DNA of 64,000 nucleotides from the NCBI RefSeq assembly GCF_900114485.1, contig NZ_FOTF01000003.1, positions 186,001-250,000 of the forward strand, read 5' to 3'. Below the pieces are notes generated by a model that ran no database searches, was not told the DNA's origin, and saw nothing but the letters and a program-made list of their open reading frames with translations. Shown in pieces: positions 18,602 through 26,791 of the stretch (position 1 is the first letter of the stretch; every line of letters starts with the position of its first letter). The DNA comes from Loktanella salsilacus (GTDB lineage Bacteria; Pseudomonadota; Alphaproteobacteria; Rhodobacterales; Rhodobacteraceae). The position numbers and the translations under genes are program-made.

Positions 18602-18616
18602 TTGGATTTGATCCAA
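18602..18616. promoter_or_regulatory. TTGGAT-N3-ATCCAA inverted repeat, candidate GntR operator
   Basis: A perfect 6-bp inverted repeat with a three-base spacer in the 116-bp gap between the divergent dctP and dehydrogenase genes. TTGGATCCAA-like dyads are frequent sites of FCD-type GntR regulators of sugar-acid TRAP operons. The GntR regulator at 20760 is the obvious candidate to bind it; inference from position. Confidence 0.5.
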
Positions 18617-18643
18617 TGCAACGAAAGCCCGAGGATGCAGGCC

Positions 18644-19735
18644 ATGAAGCAGAATTTTGAAATTGCGGTATTTGAAGGCGACGGCATTGGTCCTGAAATC
18701 ATCAGTCCCACGGTCGCGATCCTGAAAAAACTGGCGGCTCTGTCGCCTGATTATACCCTTAGCTTTGCCGATGCGCCTGCGGGCGCAGCGCACTATGCCC
18801 GCACAGGGGAATCGTTGCCCAAGGCGTCGATGGATCTGGCGCGCAGCGCTGATGCGATCCTGCTGTCGGCGATGGGGCTTCCATCCGTGCGTTACGCGGA
18901 CGGCACCGAAATCTCGCCTCAGATTGATCTGCGCAAGGCGCTGACGCTGTTTGCCGGGGTGCGGCCTGTGACGGTGCGCGCGGGGCAACCGACGCCGCTG
19001 AACATGCCGGACGGGAAAGAGATCGATTTTGTCCTGATCCGCGAAAGCACCGAAGGCCTGTTTTATACCCAAGGGCGCGGCGAGGTGACGAAAGACGAAG
19101 CGCGAGAGACGCTGCTGATCACCCGCGATATTTCGGAAAAGCTGTTCCGCTTTGCGTTCAATCTGGCGCAAACGCGCAAAGACACGGGCCGCGGCCCCGG
19201 TAAAGTCACCTGCGTCGACAAGGCCAACGTTTTCCGCGCCTTCGCCTTTTTCCGAGAGATCTTTGACGCAGAGGCGGCGCGCCACCCTGATCTGATCGCC
19301 GATCACGCCTATGTCGATGCAACGGCGCTTTGGATGGTGCTGAAGCCGTGGGATTTCGACGTGCTGGTGACGGAAAACATGTTCGGCGACATTTTGTCCG
19401 ATCTGGGGGCCGGGCTGATGGGCGGGCTGGGCCTAGCGCCTTCGGCGGATATCGGGCTGGATCACGCGGTGTTTCAGCCTTGCCATGGCTCTGCGCCCGA
19501 TATCGCGGGGCAGGGGCTGGCCAATCCGCTGGCGATCATCTTGTCCGCGGCCATGATGCTAGACTGGCTTGGCATCAAACACGATAACCCGGCGATGACC
19601 GCAGATGGCAAACGTCTTCGCGAAGCGGTGGAGGCCGTGGTGGCGACAGGCAAAGTTCTGACGCGCGATCTGGGCGGCACCTCTGGCACGGCGGATGCGG
19701 CGGACGCGGTTGCCGCGGCATTGGGTTTGGTATGA
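18644..19735 (+). CDS. Isocitrate/isopropylmalate dehydrogenase-family enzyme
   Basis: A 363-residue NAD(P)-dependent beta-decarboxylating dehydrogenase. Visible features are EGDGIGPEI near the N-terminus, the RESTEGLFYTQGRGE loop, the substrate lysine region KVTCVDKANV, and the metal site ENMFGDILSDLGAGL. It acts on a 2-hydroxy acid with a 3-carboxylate (isopropylmalate, tartrate, homoisocitrate or similar). The catabolic setting beside a TRAP importer argues against leucine biosynthesis. ATG at 18644 is chosen for the GAGGA site nine bases upstream; 18635 is an alternative. Its stop overlaps the next start by four bases. Confidence 0.82.
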   Translation: MKQNFEIAVFEGDGIGPEIISPTVAILKKLAALSPDYTLSFADAPAGAAHYARTGESLPKASMDLARSADAILLSAMGLPSVRYADGTEISPQIDLRKALTLFAGVRPVTVRAGQPTPLNMPDGKEIDFVLIRESTEGLFYTQGRGEVTKDEARETLLITRDISEKLFRFAFNLAQTRKDTGRGPGKVTCVDKANVFRAFAFFREIFDAEAARHPDLIADHAYVDATALWMVLKPWDFDVLVTENMFGDILSDLGAGLMGGLGLAPSADIGLDHAVFQPCHGSAPDIAGQGLANPLAIILSAAMMLDWLGIKHDNPAMTADGKRLREAVEAVVATGKVLTRDLGGTSGTADAADAVAAALGLV

Positions 19736-20763
19736 CAGCGCCTGCGCGCCTGCGCGTGGCCTGTGTCGGGGCCGGCTATTTCAGCCGGTTCCACTATGAC
19801 AGCTGGGCGCGCATTGACCGGGTCGATCTGGTTGGATCGTGCAACCGCGATATCGAAAAGGCGCGGGCGACTGGATTGCCCGCCTTCGATGACCTGCAAG
19901 CCATGTTGGACCAGACACAGCCTGACCTGCTGGATATCGTCCTGCCGCCCGTGGCCCATGCGGACACCATCCGCACGGCGCTGCGGTGCGGGGTAAAGCT
20001 GATGATTTGTCAAAAGCCGTTCTGCCAATCCTTGATTGAAGCCCGCGCTATCGTCGCAGAGGCAGATGCCGTTGGCGCCCGCATCGTCGTGCACGAAAAC
20101 TTTCGGTTTCAGCCGTGGTACCGTGTGATCAAGGCAGCGCTTGATCGCGGCGCGATCGGGACGGTTTTGCAGGCCACGTTTCGGCTGCGCACCGGCGACG
20201 GGCAGGGCCCGGACGCCTACCTTGATCGGCAGCCATATTTTCAACAGATGGACCGGTTTCTAATCCACGAAACAGGCGTGCACTGGGTCGACACATTTCG
20301 GTATTTGTTCGGCAATCCGCTGTCTGTCTATGCCGACCTGCGCCAAGTAAATCCCGTCCTTGCGGGCGAGGATGCAGGCTACGTCCTGTTTGATCATCCC
20401 GGCGGGGTGCGGGCGATGTTCGACGGGAACCGCAACCTTGACCACGCTGCCGACAACCTGCGCCGCACCATGGGCGAGGCTTTAATTGAAGGCACCGACG
20501 GAACCCTAACGTTGACCGGCGACGGTGTGGTCACCCTGCGCGGCTTTCACGCGATGACGACGCAGACTCTTATCGGACCAGATCACTGGGACGGCTTTGG
20601 CGGGGACTGTGTGCATGCGTTGCAAAGTCACGTCGTCGCCGGGGTTCTGGATGGCGCGCCGCTTGAAAACCTTGCACCGGACTACCTGTCTGTGATTCAG
20701 ATAGAGGACGACATCTACGCGTCCTCGCGCGAGGGCCGCAAAATCAAGCTGGAGCTGTCTTGA
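19732..20763 (+). CDS. Gfo/Idh/MocA-family NAD(P)-dependent oxidoreductase
   Basis: A 343-residue oxidoreductase with an N-terminal Rossmann fold (RVACVGAGYFSRFHYDSW, residues 6-23), the family EKP-like lysine in MICQKPFCQS, and a C-terminal alpha/beta domain from about residue 120 (HENFRFQPWYRVIK; ETGVHWVDTFRYLFG). Such enzymes oxidise or reduce sugars, inositols and sugar acids. It overlaps both neighbours by four bases, forming a tight three-gene operon with the dehydrogenase and GntR regulator. Substrate unknown. Confidence 0.85.
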   Translation: MTAPARLRVACVGAGYFSRFHYDSWARIDRVDLVGSCNRDIEKARATGLPAFDDLQAMLDQTQPDLLDIVLPPVAHADTIRTALRCGVKLMICQKPFCQSLIEARAIVAEADAVGARIVVHENFRFQPWYRVIKAALDRGAIGTVLQATFRLRTGDGQGPDAYLDRQPYFQQMDRFLIHETGVHWVDTFRYLFGNPLSVYADLRQVNPVLAGEDAGYVLFDHPGGVRAMFDGNRNLDHAADNLRRTMGEALIEGTDGTLTLTGDGVVTLRGFHAMTTQTLIGPDHWDGFGGDCVHALQSHVVAGVLDGAPLENLAPDYLSVIQIEDDIYASSREGRKIKLELS

Positions 20764-21437
20764 AAAACCTCGATGACCGAGTCCTTTCCTCGACACAGCG
20801 CGCGGTTCAATCCCTGCGCGAGCTTATTTTCTGCGGTGAACTTCCCGCCGGTTCTGACCACCTAGAGGCAGAGCTGGCAGAGCGGTTCGGTATGTCCCGC
20901 ACCCCGGTCCGAGAGGCCGCTTTGGTGCTGGAAAGCCAAGGTTTGGTGGAAATGCGCCCGCGCAAAGGCATTCGCATTTTGCCTGTGTCTGCTGACGACA
21001 TGCGCGAAATCTATGATGTGCTGACCGAACTGGAAAGCCTTGCCGCGCAGCAGGCCGCGCTGCAAGGCTATCAGGCCAGCGATCTGAAAAACCTAGAGGC
21101 CGCGATCAACGACATGGACGACGCGATCAAAGCGGGTGACCTAGACGCTTGGGCGCAGGCGGACGACCGGTTTCATACCGAACTCGTGCGGCTTGGCAAA
21201 AACGCGCGGATCGAAGCGATCGTCGCAATGATGAGCGATCAGGTCAAACGCGCCCGCGCGCTGACCCTGTTCATGCGCCCGCTGCCCGTCAAATCGAACG
21301 AAGATCACCGTATGGTGTTTGAGGCGATTAAACGCGGTGATGCGGATGCGGCGCACCGCATTCATAAAAGTCATCGGCAAAACGCCAAGGACATGCTGAT
21401 CGCGCTGCTGCGCACCAATCGGTTGTCGCGGATATAA
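20760..21437 (+). CDS. GntR-family transcriptional regulator (FCD domain)
   Basis: A 225-residue FadR-type regulator: winged helix at residues 8-75 (LEAELAERFGMSRTPVREAALVLESQGLVE) and an FCD domain (about 80-215) with metal-pocket histidines (ADDRFHTELV and NEDHRMVFEAI). The start is TTG, overlapping the oxidoreductase stop as TTGA; no in-frame ATG precedes the winged helix. As the third gene of the operon it probably controls both this operon and the divergent TRAP operon through the dyad at 18602. Confidence 0.85.
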   Translation: MKNLDDRVLSSTQRAVQSLRELIFCGELPAGSDHLEAELAERFGMSRTPVREAALVLESQGLVEMRPRKGIRILPVSADDMREIYDVLTELESLAAQQAALQGYQASDLKNLEAAINDMDDAIKAGDLDAWAQADDRFHTELVRLGKNARIEAIVAMMSDQVKRARALTLFMRPLPVKSNEDHRMVFEAIKRGDADAAHRIHKSHRQNAKDMLIALLRTNRLSRI

Positions 21438-21498
21438 GCCCGCTTTCCTGCTGCATGCTTGCGGCACCGCGAAAGCGTCCCGGCCCAGCCTGCGGGCG

Positions 21499-22689
21499 CT
21501 AGACCAGTGCGGCGTTTGGCATTTGGAACGTGAAAACCGTCTCGTTATCGGTTGATGTCACGGACAAGGTGCCACCATGACCCTTTGCAATTTCCGACGC
21601 GATAAACAGGCCCAATCCCAAACCTTCGCGGCTGGGCCGGTCGCCGCCGCGGTGAAACGGCTCGAACAAGGTTGGCAACATGTCATCGGGGATCTTGGCC
21701 CCGCCATTTGTCACGGCCAGCGTAAAGGTGCCGCCTAGGACCTTGGCGCTGACCTGAATGGGTGTCCCTTCGGGGCCGTGCGTGACCGCATTGGCCAGAA
21801 GGTTCGAAAACAGCTGCGAAATGCGCGGCGCGTCGCAGTTCACGGTGCCGGGCAGGTCGATGTCTGCGACGATCTGTTGGTCCGGCGCAACCGCCTGCAA
21901 TTCAGCAATGATCTGCGCTAGCGATGCGCCAAGGTCAGTGTTAGCGCGCCGTTCAATGACGATGCCGCCGCCACTGCGTTTGCGCGCCTGATCTAGCAAG
22001 TTTTCAATCAAAAGCGCCATCCGGTTAACTGACGCCCGCATCAACCCAACCAGCTCAGTCGCTTGTGGGTCATTAATGCGCCGTTCTATCATCCGCAAAC
22101 CAGCTGTCAGTGCGTTGACCGGATTGCGCAGATCATGGGCCAAAATCGCAATAAACTGCTCTTGTTGTTCGGCCAATGCGCGCTCTTGCGTCAGCGCCGC
22201 GCGGCTTTGCGAGAGCGCTTCGTCGTTGTCCAAAATCTCGCCGATCATGCGGGCGAACAGGCGAAACATGGCCAGAATCCGGTCCTGTTTCAGCACACGC
22301 GGGGTAGGGTCGATGGCGCAAAGCGTGCCAAAGAATGACCCGTCAGCCCGCAGGATTGGGACGGAAATATAACTGCGAAAGTCGTACTGCGCGGGGCAAT
22401 GGTGGTCCACATAATGCGGATCGCTGTGGACATCGTTGATGACGATCTCTTCACCATAGTTGCGCACCTCGTGGCACAGCGTGCTTTCAACGTCGAGCTC
22501 GTCACCGGGTTTTAAGCCGAAATTGATGTGATCAACGGCCTGACAGGTCACCCATCGTGTATCCGTCACGCGGGCCACGGCGGTAAATCCCATGCCTGTG
22601 GCCAGCACAATGGTTTCCAATAGTGTCGGTATGGTCGGGCTGCGGCCAATCGCGGCAATATCTTCGTGAAAATCGTGCGCAGGTGTCAC
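21499..22689 (-). CDS. GAF-domain sensor histidine kinase
   Basis: A 396-residue soluble kinase. A GAF sensor covers about residues 20-155 (RSYISVPILRADGSFFGTLCAID), a short coiled coil follows, then a HisKA dimerisation domain with phospho-acceptor His185 in LAHDLRNP and a HATPase domain (about 285-392) with N-box NLLANAVTHG and G-box GLGLGLFIA. No membrane helix or signal is present, so it senses a cytoplasmic cue. No response-regulator gene is adjacent, making it an orphan kinase here. The stimulus is unknown. Confidence 0.85.
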   Translation of the reverse strand: MTPAHDFHEDIAAIGRSPTIPTLLETIVLATGMGFTAVARVTDTRWVTCQAVDHINFGLKPGDELDVESTLCHEVRNYGEEIVINDVHSDPHYVDHHCPAQYDFRSYISVPILRADGSFFGTLCAIDPTPRVLKQDRILAMFRLFARMIGEILDNDEALSQSRAALTQERALAEQQEQFIAILAHDLRNPVNALTAGLRMIERRINDPQATELVGLMRASVNRMALLIENLLDQARKRSGGGIVIERRANTDLGASLAQIIAELQAVAPDQQIVADIDLPGTVNCDAPRISQLFSNLLANAVTHGPEGTPIQVSAKVLGGTFTLAVTNGGAKIPDDMLPTLFEPFHRGGDRPSREGLGLGLFIASEIAKGHGGTLSVTSTDNETVFTFQMPNAALV

Positions 22690-22735
22690 AGGCGGGGTAC
22701 TCTCATCGAAGGTGCGCAGGCTTATTTATCTGCGT

Positions 22736-22790
22736 CATATGTCACCGTTTAAAAGATGACACCTCCTTGTGCCATAAACTATGACATATG
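22736..22790. promoter_or_regulatory. Inverted repeat CATATGTCA / TGACATATG upstream of the histidine kinase
   Basis: Perfect 9-bp arms at 22736-22744 and 22782-22790, with an extra TGACA at 22757-22761, lie just upstream of the kinase gene in an AT-richer gap. The arrangement looks like paired regulator sites. No regulator gene is adjacent, so the binding protein is unknown. Confidence 0.35.
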
Positions 22791-22859
22791 TTAACGCTCA
22801 GCGGGCTTCGCGGCGGCACTCGGCCTATATCAGCCGCCTTTGCTGATGTTGCCCCGGTT

Positions 22860-22879
22860 GGGCCACGCAAGCGTGGCCC
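22860..22879 (-). terminator. Stem-loop after nrsF
   Basis: GGGCCACG-CAAG-CGTGGCCC forms an 8-bp GC-rich stem eight bases beyond the nrsF stop. No U-run follows on the minus strand, so termination would be weak or factor-assisted. Confidence 0.4.
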
Positions 22880-22886
22880 GCCGCCG

Positions 22887-23525
22887 CTACCATTTCAGCG
22901 CAAACCGCCCGGCGATAGCACCGACCCCGGCCACGCCAAGGATCGCCAGCGTGTACCATGTGCCGTAAAATAGCGGAGAGTTCTCAATGCAATACAGCGA
23001 ATAGATCGCCGCGGCAAAGCCTGCTGCCGTCAGCCCGGCCACCATGCCGCAGCGCATGGGATGTTCCGGTGCGCCGCGCCGCAAGGCAACCAGCAGGGCG
23101 GCAAGGATCGGGGCGGACAGCACGGGAATCGAGACCAAACAGGTCATGATGGACTTGCCCTGCAACGCCATGGACCAAGACGGACCGGGGGTGGTTAACA
23201 AAGTCGCCGCGACAAGCAGCGCCAACACGGCGGGCAGGGCCCAGATCGCATGGCGGGTGCGGCTTTGCCCAGCAGGGCGGGCCTGCGCCAGCATCCACGG
23301 CAGCGCAATCGCGCCCAGCGCCAATGGCAGTAGGGTCTTGGCCAGCAGCGGCATATTGCCATAAATCGCGGCGGGATCGGACCGAACGCCCCACAGCACA
23401 GCAAACAGCACCGCCGTCAAAGCCGTCCCGCCTGCAAGGCCCAGCATCACGCCGTTGGTCAGTAGACCGGGACGCACCGGGGTCATATCTGCCCCAAGGC
23501 TGGCAATCAGATCATTCGTATTCAT
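22887..23525 (-). CDS. nrsF: NrsF-family (DUF1109) membrane anti-sigma factor
   Basis: A 212-residue inner-membrane protein with six predicted helices and a short N-terminal tail (MNTNDLIASLGADMTPVRP), the pattern of NrsF, the anti-sigma factor of the ECF sigma SigF. The periplasmic side carries the conserved cysteines of the family (MTCLVSIP and LYCIENSP), thought to sense metal or oxidative stress. Its start overlaps the sigma gene stop by four bases, so the sigma and anti-sigma are co-translated. Under stress it would release SigF. Confidence 0.82.
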   Translation of the reverse strand: MNTNDLIASLGADMTPVRPGLLTNGVMLGLAGGTALTAVLFAVLWGVRSDPAAIYGNMPLLAKTLLPLALGAIALPWMLAQARPAGQSRTRHAIWALPAVLALLVAATLLTTPGPSWSMALQGKSIMTCLVSIPVLSAPILAALLVALRRGAPEHPMRCGMVAGLTAAGFAAAIYSLYCIENSPLFYGTWYTLAILGVAGVGAIAGRFALKW

Positions 23526-24085
23526 GTCGGGGCCTTCTGGTTGGCCGTTTCAGGGTCGTCTTCGGCAACCGCAGCGCTAAGCCGCGTCATTGCCCTGTGC
23601 AGGGCCACGCGCACCGCGCCGGGTGTCATATTTAACTGGGCCCCCACCTCTTCGGCGGTCAGCCCTTGCAGTTTAATTTGCCGCACAATCGCGGCAGAGG
23701 TATCGTCAAGCCGCGTCAGCAACACGTCCAAATCACGCGCAGCAGTCGGGTCGATAACGTTGTCATCAGCCACCTGCGCCTCTTCGCCGTCAAAGGCGGT
23801 GGTGCGGCTCCGTCCTGATTTGCGCAGGGCGTCGATCGTTTTGTACCGCGCAATCGCATAAAGCCATGCGCTGACCGGTTCATTTTCACGCCAAGTATGG
23901 CGTTTTTCGTGGATCGCAATCAGGACGTTCTGCAAGATGTCCTCGCAATCTTCGTGACGCCCACCACTGCGGGCTTGGATGACACCCCGCAGCACCGGTG
24001 CGACCTGTTTCAGGAACGCGATATAGGCGTCGCGGTGTCCATTATTCGCTTGCCGCAGTAGGTCGGCCCATTTGGCGTCTCTCAT
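23522..24085 (-). CDS. sigF: ECF sigma factor SigF-like
   Basis: A 187-residue extracytoplasmic-function sigma factor with region 2 at about residues 25-95 (HEDCEDILQNVLIAIHEKRHTW, ENEPVSAWLYAIARYKTIDALRK) and region 4 at about 118-170 (LQGLTAEEVGAQLNMTPGAVRVALHRAM). The downstream nrsF gene and the divergent bufferin-type operon match the SigF locus known from Caulobacter, where the sigma responds to metal and oxidative stress. A TGTAAC-N17-CGAACT promoter lies directly upstream, nearly identical to the one driving the divergent operon, implying autoregulation. Confidence 0.85.
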   Translation of the reverse strand: MRDAKWADLLRQANNGHRDAYIAFLKQVAPVLRGVIQARSGGRHEDCEDILQNVLIAIHEKRHTWRENEPVSAWLYAIARYKTIDALRKSGRSRTTAFDGEEAQVADDNVIDPTAARDLDVLLTRLDDTSAAIVRQIKLQGLTAEEVGAQLNMTPGAVRVALHRAMTRLSAAVAEDDPETANQKAPT

Positions 24086-24101
24086 TGGTCCGACACCTTT
24101 C

Positions 24102-24130
24102 AGTTCGTTGCAGCGACGTGCTTCGTTACA
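24102..24130 (-). promoter_or_regulatory. Putative SigF promoter of sigF-nrsF
   Basis: On the minus strand TGTAAC (24130-24125), 17 bases, then CGAACT (24107-24102), ending 16 bases before the sigF start. Spacing and both hexamers agree with the promoter at 24219-24247 on the other side of the gap. Typical of ECF sigma promoters with an AAC-containing -35. Confidence 0.6.
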
Positions 24131-24218
24131 GGCTGCGGCATAAATAGTTCACACCACCTTTCAAATGCAAATCTTTGGCAACACGGGATGTTACATTGCT
24201 TCACCTAAACGCGAGGGC

Positions 24219-24247
24219 TGTAACAGATCGGGTTTGGCCAGCGAATT
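24219..24247 (+). promoter_or_regulatory. Putative SigF promoter of the bufferin operon
   Basis: TGTAAC (24219-24224), 17 bases, then CGAATT (24242-24247), giving a leader of about 45 bases before the precursor-peptide start at 24299. The same -35 and the same spacing occur in front of sigF. Confidence 0.65.
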
Positions 24248-24298
24248 GCCTAGCATCGGACGCCAACAGGGTGCCGAGTGTTAGACCGGAGAAGAAAC

Positions 24299-24592
24299 AT
24301 GAACACCAAGACAACAACCCTCGCTCTCGCAATCCTCGGCGCATGTGCCACCGTGACCGGCGCCAGCGCGCAGGACATGGAAAAGTGCTTCGGCGTGGCA
24401 CTGGCCGGCGAAAACGGCTGTGCAGCTGGCCCCGGCACGACCTGCGCCGGCACCTCCACCATCGACTATCAGGGCAACGCTTGGTCCTTGGTTCCCGCTG
24501 GCACCTGTGCAGACATGGCTGTGCCTGCTGCTGCTGACGGCACCGACCGCATGGGTTCGCTGGAAGAGCTGACACGCGACATCCCGGCCTAA
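24299..24592 (+). CDS. bufA: Bufferin-type RiPP precursor (DUF2282)
   Basis: A 97-residue exported peptide of the DUF2282/BufA1 family. A signal peptide covers residues 1-24 (ending GASAQ). The mature part has four cysteines: Cys30 in MEKCFGV, Cys41 in ENGCAAGPG, Cys49 in TTCAGTS and Cys70 in PAGTCAD. In characterised bufferins these cysteines are modified by an MNIO enzyme to sulfur-containing heterocycles that bind copper. The ATG at 24299 follows GGAGAAG; an in-frame ATG 21 bases earlier would spoil the signal peptide. It is first in the operon, with a strong hairpin after it that probably sets precursor excess. Confidence 0.88.
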   Translation: MNTKTTTLALAILGACATVTGASAQDMEKCFGVALAGENGCAAGPGTTCAGTSTIDYQGNAWSLVPAGTCADMAVPAAADGTDRMGSLEELTRDIPA

Positions 24593-24601
24593 TCGCCGAT
24601 C

Positions 24602-24633
24602 TGCACCGCGCGGGCCCCAATCCGCGCGGTGCA
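24602..24633 (+). other. Strong stem-loop between bufA and bufB
   Basis: TGCACCGCGCGG (24602-24613) pairs perfectly with CCGCGCGGTGCA (24622-24633) around an eight-base loop, followed by a short pyrimidine stretch. It lies 10 bases after the precursor stop and is likely a partial terminator or 3' protector raising precursor over enzyme. Confidence 0.65.
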
Positions 24634-24663
24634 CCTTTAGCCTAAGACATAAGGACCTCTGCC

Positions 24664-25509
24664 ATGACCCAGCTTCCTGATACCGTCGGCATCGGCTTTA
24701 AACGCTCCCACTTCGATGCGTTGCAGGCCACGCCAAATCGGCTGGGTTTCCTAGAGGTTCACGCAGAAAACTACATGGGTGACGGCGGCCCGCCCCACGC
24801 CCAACTGATGAAATTGCGCGCTGATTACGCCCTGTCGATCCACGGTGTGGGCCTGTCCATCGGCGGCGCTGGCCCGCTGGACCGCGATCACCTGACCCGC
24901 CTCAAAAATCTGTGCGAGCGTTACCAGCCAGAAAGCTTTTCCGAGCATCTGGCATGGTCCAGCCACAGCGATGCGTTTTTGAACGACCTGCTGCCGCTGC
25001 CCTATGACGACGAAACGCTTGCGACAGTGTGCGAACATATCGACCAGCTGCAAAGCGCGATTGGCCGCCCCATGTTGCTGGAAAACCCGTCCACCTATGT
25101 GACGTTCGAAACCTCTACCTTGGCCGAGACGGATTTCCTGCGCGCTATTGTTGATCGCACCGGATGCGGGTTGCTGCTGGATGTGAACAACGTTTTTGTC
25201 AGCTGCACCAATCACCGCGCCGATCCGCGTGCCTATCTGGCGGCCTTTCCAACGCAAGCCGTCGGTGAAATCCACCTAGGCGGCCACGATGAAGAAGAGT
25301 TGCCGTCTGGCCCGCTACTGATCGATTCCCACGGTGCTCCTGTCGCTGACCCGGTCTGGACGCTTTATGCGGAAACGATGCACCGCCTTGGCCCGCGCCC
25401 GACATTGATCGAATGGGATACAGACGTGCCCGCGCTGTCTGTGCTGCTGGATGAAGCGAACCGCGCGGCCGATATTCTGGACGGGGCGCGCCATGCAATC
25501 GCATCTTGA
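24664..25509 (+). CDS. bufB: MNIO-family (DUF692) peptide-modifying enzyme
   Basis: A 281-residue TIM-barrel multinuclear non-heme iron oxygenase. Metal-ligand regions are all present: EVHAENYMG (31-39), LSIHGVGLS (57-65), [43 protein letters not shown] and LIEWDTD. Family members convert precursor cysteines to heterocycles using iron and oxygen. With the DUF2282 precursor upstream and the DUF2063 partner overlapping its end, it is the modifying enzyme of this RiPP. Confidence 0.9.
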   Translation: MTQLPDTVGIGFKRSHFDALQATPNRLGFLEVHAENYMGDGGPPHAQLMKLRADYALSIHGVGLSIGGAGPLDRDHLTRLKNLCERYQPESFSEHLAWSSHSDAFLNDLLPLPYDDETLATVCEHIDQLQSAIGRPMLLENPSTYVTFETSTLAETDFLRAIVDRTGCGLLLDVNNVFVSCTNHRADPRAYLAAFPTQAVGEIHLGGHDEEELPSGPLLIDSHGAPVADPVWTLYAETMHRLGPRPTLIEWDTDVPALSVLLDEANRAADILDGARHAIAS

Positions 25510-26257
25510 AACCCAAGCCGCGTTCCGCGCGGCCCTGAACAACGCAGAGCTGCCGCCCGGCATTACCGCTGTGGGCGATCTGGACCGGCGTTTTTCGGTC
25601 TATCGCAACACCGTCGCCCATTCCCTGTCAGAGGCGCTGGGCCAGCGCTTTCCATCCGTTGCCCGCATTGTGGGGGATGCGTTTTTCAAGGCTGTGGCGC
25701 AGATTTTTGTGACCGCGCATCCACCGCGTTCACCCGTCTTGCATACCTATGGCGACGCATTCCCCGCATTTCTGGCCAGCTTTCCGCCCGCCGCCACGCT
25801 GCCCTATCTGCCAGACGTCGCCCGGATCGAACTGCTGCGCGGCGAAGCTTATCACGCCGCCGATGCGGACCCGATGCCTGCAGATACCTGCGCTGCGCAG
25901 ATCAGCGCTGACCCGGATAATGCGGTGCTGTCGCTGCACCCATCGCTGCGGGTCTTTGTTTCAGACAGCTATCCTGCTGTGTCGATCTGGGCAATGAACC
26001 AGCCCGGCGGGGCCGCCGTCCCGCCACCGCCGGACGCAGAGGCGGCGTTGATCTTTCGCCGGGGCGACAATGCCGCCGTGCTTAAAATTGACCCTGACGC
26101 GGCCCGGATCGTCGCCGCGCTTATCGGCGGTGCGCCCCTTGGCGCGGCCTGCCAAGATGTCGCGCCCGATATCGCGGCTTCGGCGTTTTCGACCCTTCTA
26201 CAACACGGGCTGATCATCGGCCTGTCCCAAGCCAAAGAAAGTGGGACCCATGACTGA
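25493..26257 (+). CDS. bufC: DUF2063 partner protein of MNIO enzyme
   Basis: A 254-residue protein of the DUF2063 (HvfC/BufC-like) family: an N-terminal DNA-binding-like DUF2063 domain ([13 protein letters not shown] to about residue 100, with [24 protein letters not shown]) and a C-terminal winged-helix-like part. In this system class it presents the precursor to the MNIO enzyme. The ATG at 25493 lies inside the end of bufB (17-base overlap), so translation is coupled. An earlier in-frame start would extend further into bufB without homology. Confidence 0.85.
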   Translation: MQSHLETQAAFRAALNNAELPPGITAVGDLDRRFSVYRNTVAHSLSEALGQRFPSVARIVGDAFFKAVAQIFVTAHPPRSPVLHTYGDAFPAFLASFPPAATLPYLPDVARIELLRGEAYHAADADPMPADTCAAQISADPDNAVLSLHPSLRVFVSDSYPAVSIWAMNQPGGAAVPPPPDAEAALIFRRGDNAAVLKIDPDAARIVAALIGGAPLGAACQDVAPDIAASAFSTLLQHGLIIGLSQAKESGTHD

Positions 26258-26726
26258 TTATACCGGTACGAACATGAGCCAAACCAAAGGCGACGCCATC
26301 CGCCGCACGTTCCGCAGTGTGAACGCCTTGGCTGGACGCTTGCCGTGGTCAGTCCCGGCATTGCTGGCCCGCCTGATTCCGGCGGCGGTATTCTGGGCAT
26401 CAGCCCGGACCAAGGTTGACGGCTTCGCCATTGCGGACGGCACATGGTGGCTGTTTGAAAACGAATACGCCTTGCCGATCATCCCATCCGCGCTTGCCGC
26501 TGTGATGGCGACGCTGGCAGAGCATATCTTTGCCGTCACGCTGGCGCTTGGCTTTGCAACGCGCCTGTCGGCAGCGGCGCTGCTGGGGATGACGCTGGTT
26601 ATTCAGGTGTTCGTCTATCCAGACGCTTGGATCACACACGGGCTGTGGGCGGCGTGTTTTCTGGTGCTGATCGCTAAGGGTCCGGGCGCTATCTCGCTCG
26701 ACCGTGTGCTGCGCCTTGATGACTGA
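26250..26726 (+). CDS. DoxX-family membrane protein of the bufferin operon
   Basis: A 158-residue inner-membrane protein with about four helices and the DoxX pattern ([54 protein letters not shown]). DoxX proteins close many sigF/bufferin operons; a role in redox balance or export has been suggested but is not settled. It overlaps bufC by eight bases when started at 26250; 26274 is an alternative start. Confidence 0.8.
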   Translation: MTDYTGTNMSQTKGDAIRRTFRSVNALAGRLPWSVPALLARLIPAAVFWASARTKVDGFAIADGTWWLFENEYALPIIPSALAAVMATLAEHIFAVTLALGFATRLSAAALLGMTLVIQVFVYPDAWITHGLWAACFLVLIAKGPGAISLDRVLRLDD

Positions 26727-26744
26727 CGCGGGCGCGCAGACACA

Positions 26745-26775
26745 AAAAAGCCGGGGCGCATCGCTGCGCCCCGGC
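26745..26775 (-). terminator. Rho-independent terminator of the glp operon
   Basis: GCCGGGGCGCA (26750-26760), loop TCGC, TGCGCCCCGGC (26765-26775): a perfect 11-bp stem. Read on the minus strand it is followed by a run of six U residues, 16 bases beyond the glpV stop. On the plus strand it lies 23 bases after the DoxX gene and may also stop the bufferin transcript, though without a T-run. Confidence 0.85.
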
Positions 26776-26791
26776 CCCTGTCACACCTAGA

